Source: Ensifer adhaerens
Lineage (GTDB): Bacteria; Pseudomonadota; Alphaproteobacteria; Rhizobiales; Rhizobiaceae
Direction of reading: 5' to 3'
Assembly (NCBI RefSeq): GCF_013283195.1
Contig: NZ_JABEKT010000001.1
Location: 1,708,509 to 1,772,508, forward strand
Length of the DNA: 64,000 nt
Below are positions 7,062-16,503 of the stretch, in pieces (the stretch's first letter is position 1; the number at the start of each line of letters is the position of its first letter). Made by a program: the position numbers and the translations under genes. The notes beneath the pieces are model-generated. The model was not told the DNA's origin. It ran no database searches and saw only the letters and a program-made list of their open reading frames with translations.

Positions 7062-9287
7062 ATGATGCGCCAATACGAGCTCGTTGAGCGCGTTCAGAAG
7101 TACAAGCCCGACGTCAATGAAGCCCTGTTGAACAAGGCTTACGTCTACGCCATGCAGAAGCATGGGCAGCAGAAGCGGGCAAGCGGCGACCCCTACATTT
7201 CCCACCCGTTGGAAGTCGCGGCGATCCTGACTGAAATGCATCTGGACGAATCGACCATCGCGGTCGCACTCCTGCACGACACGATCGAGGATACGACAGC
7301 GACCCGGCAGGAGATCGACGATCTCTTCGGCGAGGATATCGGCGCGCTCGTCGAGGGCCTGACCAAGATCAAGAAACTCGATCTCGTCACCAAGAAAGCC
7401 AAGCAGGCCGAAAACCTGCGCAAGCTGTTGCTGGCGATCTCCGACGACGTGCGCGTCCTCCTGGTCAAGCTTGCCGATCGTCTGCACAATATGCGCACGC
7501 TCGACCATATGACGGCCGAGAAGCGCGCGCGCATCTCCGAGGAGACGATGGACATCTATGCGCCGCTCGCCGGGCGCATGGGCATGCAGGATATGCGCGA
7601 GGAACTGGAAAACCTCTCGTTCCGCCATATCAATCCGGAGGCTTTCGAGACCGTCACCCGGCGCTTGGAAGAATTGTCCGAGCGCAACGAGGGCCTGATC
7701 AAGAAGATCGAAGACGAACTGACCGAGCTGCTCCAGGCTGAGGGCTTGAAGGGCGCGCAGGTCAAAGGGCGGCAGAAGAAGCCCTATTCGGTCTTCCGCA
7801 AGATGCAGTCGAAATCCCTGTCCTTCGAGCAGCTATCCGACGTCTGGGGCTTTCGTATCGTCGTCGACGATATCCCGTCGTGCTATCGCGCGCTCGGCAT
7901 CGTGCACACACGCTGGCGCGTCGTACCCGGTCGTTTCAAGGATTACATCTCGACCCCGAAGCAGAACGACTATCAGTCGATCCACACGACCATCGTCGGG
8001 CCTTCGCGTCAGCGCATCGAGCTGCAGATCCGCACACGACGGATGAACGACATCGCCGAGTACGGTATTGCGGCGCATTCGCTCTACAAGGACGGCGAGG
8101 GCGCATCGACAGAGACTGCCCTGTCGCCGACATCGAATGCCTATTCCTGGCTGCGGCGCACGATTGAATCGCTGGCCGAAGGCGATAATCCGGAGGAGTT
8201 TCTCGAGCACACCAAGCTCGAGCTTTTCCAGGACCAGGTGTTCTGCTTCACGCCGAAGGGGCAGCTCATTGCGCTGCCGCGCGGCGCGACGCCGATCGAC
8301 TTCGCATATGCGGTCCATACCAACATTGGCGACACCTGCGTCGGGGCCAAGATCAACGGCCGCATCATGCCGCTGGTGACGCGCCTCAACAACGGCGACG
8401 AAGTCGAGATCATCCGCTCGGGCATCCAGGTGCCGCCGCCCGCATGGGAAGAGATCGTTGTCACCGGCAAGGCGCGCTCCGCCATCCGGCGCGCGACGCG
8501 GGCGGCCATCCGCAAGCAATATGCCGGCCTCGGCTACCGAATTCTCGAGCGAACCTTCGAGCGCGCCGGCAAGACGTTTTCGCGTGAGGCCCTGAAGCCT
8601 GCGCTGCACCGGCTCGGACACAAAGAGGTCGAGGATGCGATCGCATCGGTCGGGCGCGGCGAGCTGTCGTCGCTCGATGTCCTGCGTGCAGTGTTCCCCG
8701 ATCACCAGGATGAACGCGTCACCGTCAAGCCGAATGCCGACGACGGCTGGTTCAACATGCGCAGTGCGGCCGGCATGGTGTTCAAGTTACCCGGTCGATC
8801 CAAGGAAGCGGGCGAGCCGGCGCAGGCGGAAGGTCCGGAAGCGTTGCCGATCCGCGGGCTCTCGGGCAATGCCGGCGTGCATTTCAGCGCTGCCGGCGCT
8901 GTTCCCGGAGATCGTATCGTCGGCATCATGGAGAAGGACAAGGGGATCACCATCTATCCGATCCAGTCACCGATCCTGCAGAAGTTCGATGACGAGCCCG
9001 AGCGCTGGATCGACGTGCGCTGGGATCTGGACGAGGCCAACAGCAGCCGGTTCATGGCGCGGATCGCCATCAGTGCCTTGAACGAGCCAGGCACGCTGGC
9101 CGAAGTCGCGCAATCGATCGCAACGAGCGATGTCAATATCCGCTCGCTCTCCATGGGGCGCGTGGCTGCGGACTTCAGTGAGTTGCAGTTCGATCTGGAG
9201 GTCTGGGACCTCAGGCAGCTGAACCATCTGATTACCCAGCTGAAAGAACTGCCGAGCATTTCGACGGTCAAGCGCCTCTTCGAATGA
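7062..9287 (+). CDS. rsh: Bifunctional (p)ppGpp synthetase/hydrolase (RelA/SpoT homologue)
   Basis: A 741-residue enzyme that makes and degrades the stringent-response alarmone. Domains in order: HD hydrolase (residues about 25-180, His48 in YISHPLEVA and His72-Asp73 in ALLHDTIEDT, intact so hydrolysis is expected), synthetase (about 235-350, with RFKDYISTPKQNDYQSIHTT), TGS (about 390-450, VFCFTPKGQLIALPRGATP), and a C-terminal ACT domain (about 660-741, IAISALNEPGTLAEVAQSIA). Rhizobia usually carry this single long enzyme rather than separate RelA and SpoT. The tandem ATGs at 7062 and 7065 follow GGAG at 7048-7051. An extension upstream into the terminator is unlikely to be translated. Confidence 0.95.
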   Translation: MMRQYELVERVQKYKPDVNEALLNKAYVYAMQKHGQQKRASGDPYISHPLEVAAILTEMHLDESTIAVALLHDTIEDTTATRQEIDDLFGEDIGALVEGLTKIKKLDLVTKKAKQAENLRKLLLAISDDVRVLLVKLADRLHNMRTLDHMTAEKRARISEETMDIYAPLAGRMGMQDMREELENLSFRHINPEAFETVTRRLEELSERNEGLIKKIEDELTELLQAEGLKGAQVKGRQKKPYSVFRKMQSKSLSFEQLSDVWGFRIVVDDIPSCYRALGIVHTRWRVVPGRFKDYISTPKQNDYQSIHTTIVGPSRQRIELQIRTRRMNDIAEYGIAAHSLYKDGEGASTETALSPTSNAYSWLRRTIESLAEGDNPEEFLEHTKLELFQDQVFCFTPKGQLIALPRGATPIDFAYAVHTNIGDTCVGAKINGRIMPLVTRLNNGDEVEIIRSGIQVPPPAWEEIVVTGKARSAIRRATRAAIRKQYAGLGYRILERTFERAGKTFSREALKPALHRLGHKEVEDAIASVGRGELSSLDVLRAVFPDHQDERVTVKPNADDGWFNMRSAAGMVFKLPGRSKEAGEPAQAEGPEALPIRGLSGNAGVHFSAAGAVPGDRIVGIMEKDKGITIYPIQSPILQKFDDEPERWIDVRWDLDEANSSRFMARIAISALNEPGTLAEVAQSIATSDVNIRSLSMGRVAADFSELQFDLEVWDLRQLNHLITQLKELPSISTVKRLFE

Positions 9288-9434
9288 AGGGGCGCTGGTT
9301 GTCGTCATCGCACTCCCATCGGCTCGGCATGCGCGTGCGTTTTACGCAGCTGCCTTGAAATCAGGCAGACCAAGGCTTGAAAAGCGGCAAGGCATGCTTG
9401 CCGCGCATGGCTGCCGTCTTTTCATGGCTCTGGT

Positions 9435-9459
9435 GGAACAGTGACCTCTAAACTATCTT
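9435..9459 (+). promoter_or_regulatory. Possible ECF-type stress promoter before the DUF3563 gene
   Basis: GGAAC at 9435-9439, an 18-base gap, then TT at 9458-9459 fits the loose pattern of the alphaproteobacterial general-stress sigma factor (EcfG/RpoE2). The bases just before TT are TC rather than the preferred CG, so the match is partial. It stands about 32 bases before the start codon of the small DUF3563 gene. Confidence 0.35.
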
Positions 9460-9490
9460 CTGGATCGGGAGGTAAACGAAGAGGTTTGCC

Positions 9491-9643
9491 ATGTTTAATC
9501 AGTTGAAGAAGATCACCCGCGCTCTGCGCGTCGCCACTCAGGAAGAGCGCGAGCTTGCCTATCTCAACGGTTCGGTCGATCGCATCGATCTCGAATACCG
9601 TCAGCGTCAGATCGATCGCGGCCTGTTCCGCAACGGCTACTAA
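9491..9643 (+). CDS. DUF3563 family small protein
   Basis: A 50-residue protein starting MFNQLKKITRAL and ending RQRQIDRGLFRNGY. The block AYLNGSVDRIDLEYRQRQIDRG matches the conserved core of the DUF3563 family of short proteobacterial proteins of unknown function. The first helix is amphipathic and basic; no membrane segment is present. GAGG at 9481-9484 lies seven bases before the ATG, and a possible stress promoter lies upstream. It stands alone in a spacer between rsh and the DUF2062 gene. The codons follow the G+C-rich third-position bias of its neighbours, which supports it as a real gene. Confidence 0.8.
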   Translation: MFNQLKKITRALRVATQEERELAYLNGSVDRIDLEYRQRQIDRGLFRNGY

Positions 9644-9834
9644 GCTGCTGCCTGTTCCCGCATGAGGGTGGGAAAGGCGAGCCATGCGTCAGGCGAATGG
9701 CTCATTCGTGATCGCTGCACCATACGCCACCGGGTTGCAAGCAGCAGGCATGACGCCTATCTTGCGGCCTTCAAACAGGCGGACACGCTGTCTTGTGCCG
9801 ACTGGCGGTGTCGAGATGCGGTCATGACGGCATA

Positions 9835-10392
9835 ATGTTATTCAGACGTAGAAAACCGGTCACGATTTCCGAAAGGCTTCGCGCGCTTGTTTGGCCGCGC
9901 AAGGGCTTTCGGCGCGGCCCGCGTTATATGGCGCTGCGTGTTCTGCGCCTGTCATCGTCACCGCATTCGATTGCGGTAGGCGTTGCCGCAGGTGCGGCGT
10001 CGTCATTCACGCCGTTCTTCGGGCTGCATATCGTCATTGCGGTCGCGCTTGCTTCCGTGTTCTCCGGCAATCTGCTTGCTGCAGCGATCACGACGGCGCT
10101 CGCCAATCCGGTGACGATCCCGATGATCCTGACGGCGTCCTACGAGCTTGGCAGCGTCATCATCGGCCAGCAGGCGGCAGAGGTGGCGACTGGCGCGGAT
10201 GTCGCGCATATGGTCGAACACCTGGAGTTTTCGGCCCTTTGGGGCCCTGTGTTCAAGCCGATGCTGATCGGATCGGTTCCGCTTGCCGCCGCCGGCGCCT
10301 TGATCTTCTATCCCCTGGCCTATCAGGCCGCCCGTCTCTTTCAGTCCCGCCGTCGACGCGCACGCTCGACCGGGACAAGGTCCACACCATGA
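9835..10392 (+). CDS. DUF2062 domain membrane protein
   Basis: A 185-residue inner-membrane protein of unknown function. A basic N-terminus ([25 protein letters not shown]) precedes hydrophobic segments typical of DUF2062, with [25 protein letters not shown] at about 42-65, [19 protein letters not shown] near 80-97, and a final membrane helix near 146-168, before an arginine-rich tail. The ATG at 9835 is preferred because the upstream extension from a GTG does not resemble the family. Its stop overlaps the acpS start (ATGA), so the two are co-translated, placing it at the head of an acpS-lepB-rnc-era operon. Confidence 0.85.
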   Translation: MLFRRRKPVTISERLRALVWPRKGFRRGPRYMALRVLRLSSSPHSIAVGVAAGAASSFTPFFGLHIVIAVALASVFSGNLLAAAITTALANPVTIPMILTASYELGSVIIGQQAAEVATGADVAHMVEHLEFSALWGPVFKPMLIGSVPLAAAGALIFYPLAYQAARLFQSRRRRARSTGTRSTP

Positions 10393-10808
10393 TTATCGGT
10401 ATCGGCAGCGACCTCATCGACATCAGGCGCATCGAAAACTCGCTCTCGCGTTTCGGCGAGCGTTTCGTCAATCGCTGCTTCACCGAAGTGGAGATCGCAA
10501 AGTCCGAGGGCCGGAAGAACCGCGCCGCCTCCTATGCCAAACGCTTCGCAGCCAAGGAGGCCTGCTCAAAGGCACTCGGCACGGGGATAGCGCACGGCGT
10601 CTTCTGGAAAGACATGGGCGTCATCAATTTGCCCGGTGGCAAGCCGACCATGCATTTGAGCGGTGGTGCTGCCGAACGGCTTCAGGCGATGGTACCGAAG
10701 GGGCATCGCGCGGCAATCCATCTGACGATTACCGACGATTTTCCGCTGGCGCAGGCCTTCGTGATTATCGAAGCACTGCCCGTTGCCCCGCCAGAGGGAA
10801 CGGTTTAG
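10389..10808 (+). CDS. acpS: Holo-[acyl-carrier-protein] synthase
   Basis: A 139-residue phosphopantetheinyl transferase that moves 4'-phosphopantetheine from CoA to apo-ACP, activating fatty acid synthesis. It starts with [17 protein letters not shown], where Asp8 binds magnesium, and contains the second signature [17 protein letters not shown] with the conserved Glu. Its length is normal for the family. The start codon overlaps the upstream stop by four bases (ATGA). The 161 bases before lepB contain no clear terminator. Confidence 0.96.
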   Translation: MIIGIGSDLIDIRRIENSLSRFGERFVNRCFTEVEIAKSEGRKNRAASYAKRFAAKEACSKALGTGIAHGVFWKDMGVINLPGGKPTMHLSGGAAERLQAMVPKGHRAAIHLTITDDFPLAQAFVIIEALPVAPPEGTV

Positions 10809-10969
10809 AGCATTCCGTTGAGAAAACCGGGGCTGCCCGTTTGCGTGGGCCGGCCATCGCGGCAGAGCTAACAAGTGCGCATCCCCCTTTGGGGCTGGAA
10901 CGAGCGCAAACGACAGTTGATTGAGCGGCACGCTTCAAGCGCGTGCCGATGACAAAGGAAGACAGCAGC

Positions 10970-11713
10970 GTGGCAGAAAAGACAGAAGCGAAGCAGAGCG
11001 GTCTCTGGGAGAATGTGAAGGTCATCATCCAGGCACTGCTCCTGGCCGTGGTCATTCGCACCGTCTTCTTTCAGCCCTTCACCATTCCGTCCGGCTCGAT
11101 GATGCCGACCCTGCTTGTCGGCGACTACATCTTCGTCAACAAGTTCGCCTACGGCTACTCCAAGTATTCGCTGCCGTTCTCGCCGGATCTGTTTTCCGGC
11201 CGCATCTTCGCAAGCGAGCCGGAGCGCGGCGATATCGTCGTCTTCCGCTTCCCGCCGAACCCGGACATCGACTACATCAAGCGTCTGGTCGGCCTGCCGG
11301 GCGATCGCATCCAGGTGCGCAACAGCATTCTCTATGTCAACGACAAGCCCATCGACCGGGTGCCTGACGGCGTCTTCCGCGCCGACGACCAGTACGACAC
11401 CGGCGGCGACGTGCCTGTCTACCGCGAAACCATGGACAACGGCGTTTCCTATGACACGCTCGACCAGTTCCCGGATTCGCGCGGCGACAACACCCGCGAG
11501 TTCATCGTGCCCGAAGGGCATTACTTCATGATGGGCGACAATCGCGACAACTCGGCCGACAGCCGCTTTGACGTGGGCTTCGTGCCCGCCGAAAATCTTG
11601 TCGGCCGCGCCAGCCTGATCTTCTTCTCGCTCGGCAACGACACCTCGTTCCGCGAGATCTGGAAGTGGCCGGCGAACCTGCGCTACGACCGCCTGTTCAA
11701 GGCGGTCGAATGA
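10970..11713 (+). CDS. lepB: Signal peptidase I
   Basis: A 247-residue inner-membrane serine protease that removes signal peptides from exported proteins. After a short cytoplasmic part comes one membrane helix (VIIQALLLAVVIRTVFF, about 18-34), then FTIPSGSMMPTL with the nucleophile Ser43, the DYIKRLVGLPGD box with the general base Lys104, and the GHYFMMGDNRDNSADSR box near the C-terminus. The GTG at 10970 is chosen because AAGGAAG stands nine bases before it and the protein then starts MAEKTEAKQ; an ATG at 10949 in frame is the alternative. It overlaps rnc through ATGATGA. Export genes commonly sit beside rnc-era in alphaproteobacteria. Confidence 0.95.
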   Translation: MAEKTEAKQSGLWENVKVIIQALLLAVVIRTVFFQPFTIPSGSMMPTLLVGDYIFVNKFAYGYSKYSLPFSPDLFSGRIFASEPERGDIVVFRFPPNPDIDYIKRLVGLPGDRIQVRNSILYVNDKPIDRVPDGVFRADDQYDTGGDVPVYRETMDNGVSYDTLDQFPDSRGDNTREFIVPEGHYFMMGDNRDNSADSRFDVGFVPAENLVGRASLIFFSLGNDTSFREIWKWPANLRYDRLFKAVE

Positions 11714-12429
11714 TGAAGGCGCGGTCGCTAAGCGCGGAAGATCGGGCCAAGCTCGAGGCCGTGATTGGCTATCAGTTCAGCGAGAAGGAACGGCTCGACC
11801 GGGCGCTGACCCATTCCAGCGCCCGCAATGCCAGAGGCTCGAATTATCAGCGGCTCGAATTCCTCGGAGATCGGGTGCTGGGGCTTTGCATCTCCGAGCT
11901 TCTCTTCCAGACATTTCACGACGCCAACGAGGGCGAGCTTTCGGTGCGACTGAACCAGCTCGTCAGCGCCGAGAGCTGCGCTTTGGTCGCCGACGACCTG
12001 GAACTGCACCAGTTTATCCGCACCGGTTCCGACGTGAAGAAAATCACCGGCAAGGCGATGATGAATGTGCGCGCCGATGTGGTAGAGTCGCTCATCGCCG
12101 CGATCTATCTTGACGGCGGGCTGGAGGCGGCGCGCAAATTCGTGCTGCTTCACTGGAAAGAGCGTGCGACCCGCGCCGACGGCGCCCGTCGCGATGCCAA
12201 GACTGAATTGCAGGAATGGGCGCATGCCAAGTTTGGTATCGCGCCGGCATACCGGACGGATGACCGTTCCGGCCCCGACCACGATCCGCGTTTCACCGTG
12301 ACTGTTGAGGTCGCCGGCGTTGCGCCTGAGACCGGGACGGATCGATCCAAGCGCGGCGCCGAGCAGGTGGCCGCGACGAAATTGTTGGAACGCGAAGGCG
12401 TGTGGCGGAAAATCTCCGCCGGAAAATGA
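11710..12429 (+). CDS. rnc: Ribonuclease III
   Basis: A 239-residue double-strand RNA endonuclease that matures rRNA precursors and processes mRNAs. The catalytic domain has the signature YQRLEFLGDRVLGL (Glu50, Asp54) and the second metal site DVVESLIAAIYLDGG (Asp123, Glu126). A C-terminal double-strand RNA-binding domain occupies about residues 165-235 (DAKTELQEWAHAK to AATKLLERE). It starts on the ATG overlapping the lepB stop codon and itself overlaps era by ATGA, so lepB, rnc and era should be made from one message. Confidence 0.97.
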   Translation: MMKARSLSAEDRAKLEAVIGYQFSEKERLDRALTHSSARNARGSNYQRLEFLGDRVLGLCISELLFQTFHDANEGELSVRLNQLVSAESCALVADDLELHQFIRTGSDVKKITGKAMMNVRADVVESLIAAIYLDGGLEAARKFVLLHWKERATRADGARRDAKTELQEWAHAKFGIAPAYRTDDRSGPDHDPRFTVTVEVAGVAPETGTDRSKRGAEQVAATKLLEREGVWRKISAGK

Positions 12430-13367
12430 CGGAAAACATGACGGATATGGAAAAAGATACGGGCGCCGAAAGCGCGCCGACCCACTCGGGTTTCGTGGCG
12501 CTGATCGGCGCCACCAATGCCGGCAAGTCGACGCTGGTCAACCGCCTCGTGGGCGCCAAGGTTTCGATCGTCAGCCACAAGGTGCAGACGACCCGGGCGA
12601 TCGTGCGCGGCATTGCCATCCACGACAACGCACAGATCGTCTTCATGGATACGCCCGGCATCTTCAAGCCCCGGCGCCGGCTCGACCGGGCCATGGTGAC
12701 GACCGCCTGGGGCGGCGCCAAGGATGCCGACGTGATCATGCTGTTGATCGACAGCGAGCGTGGCCTGAAGGGCGATGCGGAAACGATCCTGCAGGGCCTG
12801 AAGGAAGTCCACCAGCCGAAGATCCTGGTTCTGAACAAGATCGACCAGGTCAGGCCGGAGGATCTGCTGAAGCTCGCGGCAGCGGCCAACGAGACGATCC
12901 AGTTCGAGCGCACCTTCATGATCTCGGCGCTGACCGGCTCCGGTTGCAAGGACCTTATGGATTATCTCGCCGAAAAGCTGCCGGAAGGTCCCTGGTATTA
13001 TCCTGAGGATCAGATCTCCGACCTGCCGATGCGCCAGCTTGCGGCCGAAATCACCCGCGAAAAGCTGTTCCTGCGCCTGCACCAGGAGCTTCCCTATGCC
13101 TCGCATGTCGAAACCGAGAAGTGGGAAGAGCGCAAGGACGGGTCCGTTCGTATCGAACAGGTGATCTACGTCGAGCGCGAAAGCCAGAAGAAGATTGCAC
13201 TCGGCAAGAACGGCGATGCGATCAAGGCGATCTCCACCGCGTCGCGCAAGGAAATCTCCGAGATCCTCGAACAACCGGTTCACCTCTTCCTATTCGTCAA
13301 GGTGCGCGAAAACTGGGGCGACGACCCCGAGCGCTTCCGCGAAATGGGTCTTGAGTTCCCGCGCTGA
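12426..13367 (+). CDS. era: GTPase Era
   Basis: A 313-residue GTP-binding protein for 16S rRNA maturation and 30S assembly. The G1 loop GATNAGKS is at 28-35, the switch region with Thr in VQTTRAIVRG follows, G3 is DTPG (75-78) and G4 is NKID (137-140). The C-terminal KH domain (about 220-300) contains IYVERESQKKIALGKNGDAIKAI, the RNA-binding helix and loop. The ATG at 12426 overlaps the rnc stop codon (ATGA); in-frame ATGs at 12438 and 12447 are possible alternatives. In many relatives recO follows directly; here a strong terminator follows instead and recO lies 10.8 kb away. Confidence 0.96.
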   Translation: MTENMTDMEKDTGAESAPTHSGFVALIGATNAGKSTLVNRLVGAKVSIVSHKVQTTRAIVRGIAIHDNAQIVFMDTPGIFKPRRRLDRAMVTTAWGGAKDADVIMLLIDSERGLKGDAETILQGLKEVHQPKILVLNKIDQVRPEDLLKLAAAANETIQFERTFMISALTGSGCKDLMDYLAEKLPEGPWYYPEDQISDLPMRQLAAEITREKLFLRLHQELPYASHVETEKWEERKDGSVRIEQVIYVERESQKKIALGKNGDAIKAISTASRKEISEILEQPVHLFLFVKVRENWGDDPERFREMGLEFPR

Positions 13368-13395
13368 TCGGCGCGTTTCACAAACTGCATTGACG

Positions 13396-13426
13396 CCGCT
13401 CGCCAGCCTTGCTGGCGGGCGGTTTT
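13396..13426 (+). terminator. Rho-independent terminator after era
   Basis: CCGCTCGCCAGC (13396-13407) pairs with GCTGGCGGGCGG (13411-13422) over a three-base loop, with one G-U pair, followed by TTTTATTT. It closes the acpS-lepB-rnc-era operon. Confidence 0.88.
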
Positions 13427-13694
13427 ATTTGAAACGTGAACCTCGGCTTCACAGGCACTCGCCGGACCATCAAGGCGCAAGCTGGATCGTCTCCGCACGG
13501 TTGGTCAAGACGTAGTCCGAGCGGCTCTCCGGCACCAATTCACGATCTTCGGCACTGTCGACACCCGTGGCGACGCCGCCGCTCTTTGCATGTGGTCGCC
13601 ATATTGCGAACGATCTGTCACCCCGCGGTCGAATTGACCGGCTTGCGTACGCGTGAGAGGGAAGCAGCGTTCCCGCAGGTTCAGGAGAGAAGTC
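13427..13694. other. Intergenic region upstream of the glutathionyl-hydroquinone reductase gene
   Basis: I see no supportable gene or RNA in this stretch between the era terminator and the next start codon. It should carry the promoter for the reductase gene, but I cannot pick out convincing -35 and -10 boxes. Confidence 0.4.
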
Positions 13695-14741
13695 ATGCCG
13701 CAGCTCGTCGATGGAAAATGGGTCAAGGGCGACGTTGCAGCGAGCGAGATGAAGGGTGGGGCCTTTCATCGCGAGCCGACCCGTTTCCGCAGCTGGATCA
13801 CGGCCGATGGCGGCCCCGGGCCGAACGGGCAGCCAGGCCTTCCGGCGGAAGCCGGACGCTACCGCCTGTTCGTTTCCTATCTCTGCCCCTGGGCGTCGCG
13901 CACGATCGCCTTTCGCAATCTGAAGGGGTTGGAGGACGTTATCGGTCTGACGGTTTCCAGCCCAATGCTTGGCGACGACGGCTGGGTCTATGATGAGCCT
14001 GTCGATGCCGGCGCGCGCGTCGGTCTGATCCGCTACCATCACGAACTCTATACAGCGAGCGACGCCGGCTACACCGGCAAGGTATCGGTTCCCGTTCTCT
14101 GGGATATGAAGGAAGGGCGCATCGTCAACAACGAGTCCGCCGACATCATCCGCATTCTGAATTCGGCCTTCGACGAGCTCACCGGCAACCGCCTCGATTT
14201 CTATCCGGATGCGTTGCGCGCGGAGATCGATCGCTGGAACAGCCCGATTTACGAGCGCGTCAACAACGGCGTCTATCGCGCCGGTTTTGCGAAGACTCAG
14301 AATGCCTATGACGAGGCGGTCGCGAGCCTGTTCGAGATGCTCGACACACTCGAGCACCACCTGACGACCAACCGGTACATCGCCGGTGAATACCTGACCG
14401 AGGCCGATATCCGTCTGTTCGTGACACTCGTCCGTTTCGACGCGGCCTATCACGGCGTCTTCAAGTGCAACATCCGCCGGATCGAAGACTATCCGGTGCT
14501 GTCCAACTATCTCAGAGAAATCTACCAATGGCCGGGGATCGCCGAGACGGTGCGCATCGACCATATCAAGCAAGGCTACTACGGCATCACACATGTCAAT
14601 CCGACCCACATCGTGCCCGCCGGCCCCTTGCTCGATTTCACCCGCCGCCATGATCGCCATTCGCTACCGGGTCGCGGGGTCGCCGGCGCTGACGTGAGGT
14701 CGGCCGATTTGCTAAGCAAACAAATCTTTGAGGGCGCATAA
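13695..14741 (+). CDS. Glutathionyl-hydroquinone reductase (glutathione S-transferase Xi class)
   Basis: A 348-residue protein of the YqjG/PcpF/ECM4 group. These enzymes use glutathione to reduce glutathionyl-hydroquinones, a clean-up reaction for quinones. The catalytic CPWA motif (Cys64, in SYLCPWASRT) is intact in an N-terminal thioredoxin-like domain, and the C-terminal helical domain contains LTEADIRLFVTLVRFDAAYHGVF. FHREPTRFRSWI near residues 24-35 is typical of the group. AGGAGAG lies before the ATG at 13695. The protein is slightly longer than E. coli YqjG, through about 20 extra C-terminal residues. It appears to be a single-gene unit. Confidence 0.92.
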   Translation: MPQLVDGKWVKGDVAASEMKGGAFHREPTRFRSWITADGGPGPNGQPGLPAEAGRYRLFVSYLCPWASRTIAFRNLKGLEDVIGLTVSSPMLGDDGWVYDEPVDAGARVGLIRYHHELYTASDAGYTGKVSVPVLWDMKEGRIVNNESADIIRILNSAFDELTGNRLDFYPDALRAEIDRWNSPIYERVNNGVYRAGFAKTQNAYDEAVASLFEMLDTLEHHLTTNRYIAGEYLTEADIRLFVTLVRFDAAYHGVFKCNIRRIEDYPVLSNYLREIYQWPGIAETVRIDHIKQGYYGITHVNPTHIVPAGPLLDFTRRHDRHSLPGRGVAGADVRSADLLSKQIFEGA

Positions 14742-15036
14742 AGAGCCCATTGCCAATCGATCGAAGCTTACTACGTTAGTGGAAGTTCTGATGGATAGGA
14801 GCCCGATGGCGGCTGGCCTCAAGCGGCTCCGGCAATGCGCGCACGAGGAGCGTGGGATGTTTGCCGGATGCGGTGCGGCCACGAACGAGCCGGTTTTCGC
14901 CGCTTCCGGACGTACGCCGCGTCATGTCTCGCGCTCCGCGTCATGCCGCATCGCCTCTCGGAAGCCCCGATAGAACCCGGCCCCGCCGCCGTGCCCTTGC
15001 CACGGGACGGATGCGTTGATCTGGCAGGGGATGGCT

Positions 15037-16293
15037 ATGAATGCGGCATTGTTGAATATGCTTCGCCGTCTGGTGCGCAAGGGCAATCTGACGGTGTTCT
15101 TTTCGTCCGGTGAACAAGTGATTCTGGGCGACGGCTCGGGCAAGCCGGCAACGGTCCGTATTATCGATGCAGAAGCTGAAAAGGCGATTGCCGTCGATCC
15201 CAGCCTTCGTTTTGGCGAACTCTACATGGACGGACGGGCCGTCATCGAGCACGGCGATATCTTCGACGTGCTCTCGATCGCCAAGGTAAACGGCCTCGAG
15301 CATGCGGCGACCGTTTCCAACATGCTGGTTGCTCTTCAGCATGTGCTGCGCCAGCAGGTGAAGAGCCGGATGCCGGTCAATCGCAACCGGCACAATGTTG
15401 CCCATCACTATGATCTCGACCGCAAGCTCTTCAATCTGTTTCTGGATCAGGACTGGCAATATTCCTGTGCCTATTTCGAGCTGCCGGGCATCTCGCTCGA
15501 CGAAGCCCAGCTCGCCAAGAAGCGCCATATCACCGCCAAGCTGTTGCTGAAGCCTGGTCAGAAGGTGCTTGAGATCGGCTCCGGCTGGGGCGGGATGGCC
15601 ATGTATCTGGCGGAATCCTCCGGCGTCGAGGTGACGGGCATCACGCTGAGCGAAGAACAGCTGAAGATCTCGCGTGAGCGGGCAGCCAAGCGTGGCCTGT
15701 CCGATCGCGTCCGCTTCGAACTCCAGGATTACAGGACGATGCAGGGGCGGCAGTTCGATCGCATTGTCTCGGTCGGCATGTTCGAACATGTCGGCATTGG
15801 CAACTATGGCCGGTTCTTTCGCAAAGTCAGGGAGCTGCTGAAGCCGGATGGCGTCATGCTGCTGCACTCCATCGGGCAAGTCTACAAGCCCTGGGCAACC
15901 AATCCCTGGATCGAGAAATACATCTTTCCCGGCGGATACATTCCCGCACTCTCCGAAGTCTTTCCGTCAGTGGAAAGCACACGTCTTCTGGTCAAGGATG
16001 TCGAGATCTTGCCGATGCACTATGCCTGGACATTGAGAGCGTGGCGGCAGCGCTTCCTGGCGCGACGCGAAGAGGTGGTAAAACTGTTCGACGAACGCTT
16101 TTTCCGGATGTGGGAGTTCTATCTTGCCGCGTCCGAAGCGGCCTTCCTGCATGACAAACACTTCATCTTCCAGCTGCAGCTGTCGCCGTCGCTTGAAACC
16201 GTGCCTTTCGCGCGCGGTTACATCGAGGCGAAGGAACGGGAGCTGATGGAATTCGAGAAGACCCGTCCGCCGCTCGAGCCGGTGGACATCTAA
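15037..16293 (+). CDS. cfa: Cyclopropane-fatty-acyl-phospholipid synthase
   Basis: A 418-residue SAM-dependent methyltransferase that adds a methylene bridge across double bonds of membrane phospholipid acyl chains, often in stationary phase or acid stress. The SAM-binding motif VLEIGSGWGGMA is at 177-188, VAHHYDLDRKLFNLFLDQDWQYSCAYF is the family block around 121-147, and VSVGMFEHVG lies further on. An N-terminal lipid-binding domain precedes the methyltransferase. The ATG at 15037 has AGGGG seven bases upstream; an ATG at 15031 is too close. The 295 bases before it hold no gene. Rhizobia may carry more than one cfa, so this is one paralogue. Confidence 0.93.
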   Translation: MNAALLNMLRRLVRKGNLTVFFSSGEQVILGDGSGKPATVRIIDAEAEKAIAVDPSLRFGELYMDGRAVIEHGDIFDVLSIAKVNGLEHAATVSNMLVALQHVLRQQVKSRMPVNRNRHNVAHHYDLDRKLFNLFLDQDWQYSCAYFELPGISLDEAQLAKKRHITAKLLLKPGQKVLEIGSGWGGMAMYLAESSGVEVTGITLSEEQLKISRERAAKRGLSDRVRFELQDYRTMQGRQFDRIVSVGMFEHVGIGNYGRFFRKVRELLKPDGVMLLHSIGQVYKPWATNPWIEKYIFPGGYIPALSEVFPSVESTRLLVKDVEILPMHYAWTLRAWRQRFLARREEVVKLFDERFFRMWEFYLAASEAAFLHDKHFIFQLQLSPSLETVPFARGYIEAKERELMEFEKTRPPLEPVDI

Positions 16294-16427
16294 GGCATGC
16301 CGCCCGAAAGCGCGGCGCCTTCGGCAAACCGACACGCCTAAAAGCCAAAGTCCATGACGCGTCGTATGGATCCGTTCATAGGCGACGTGTTCTGATCGCC
16401 CATCTCCTGTGGAGTTCCGGTTTTGCC

Positions 16428-16465
16428 GCGCAGGCCTTCACTTGGCCTTGAAGGCCTGCGCCTTT
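16428..16465 (+). terminator. Hairpin, probable terminator after cfa
   Basis: GCGCAGGCCTTCA (16428-16440) and TGAAGGCCTGCGC (16449-16461) form a perfect 13-bp stem with an eight-base loop, followed by CTTTA. It lies 135 bases after cfa and just upstream of tex. The T-run is poor, so termination would be partial or factor-dependent. Confidence 0.55.
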
Positions 16466-16503
16466 ATGGTCGCCGACTGAAAACAGGAAAGACGGATCCC
16501 ACC

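Noticed and set aside
9384-9404. Hairpin after rsh as a terminator
   Set aside because: GCGGCAAG and CTTGCCGC form an eight-pair stem, but no T-run follows; it is too weak to call as a terminator on its own.
12150-13283. Long minus-strand frame across rnc and era
   Set aside because: Both underlying plus-strand genes have all their catalytic motifs. The reverse frame shows only the repetitive composition of a shadow.
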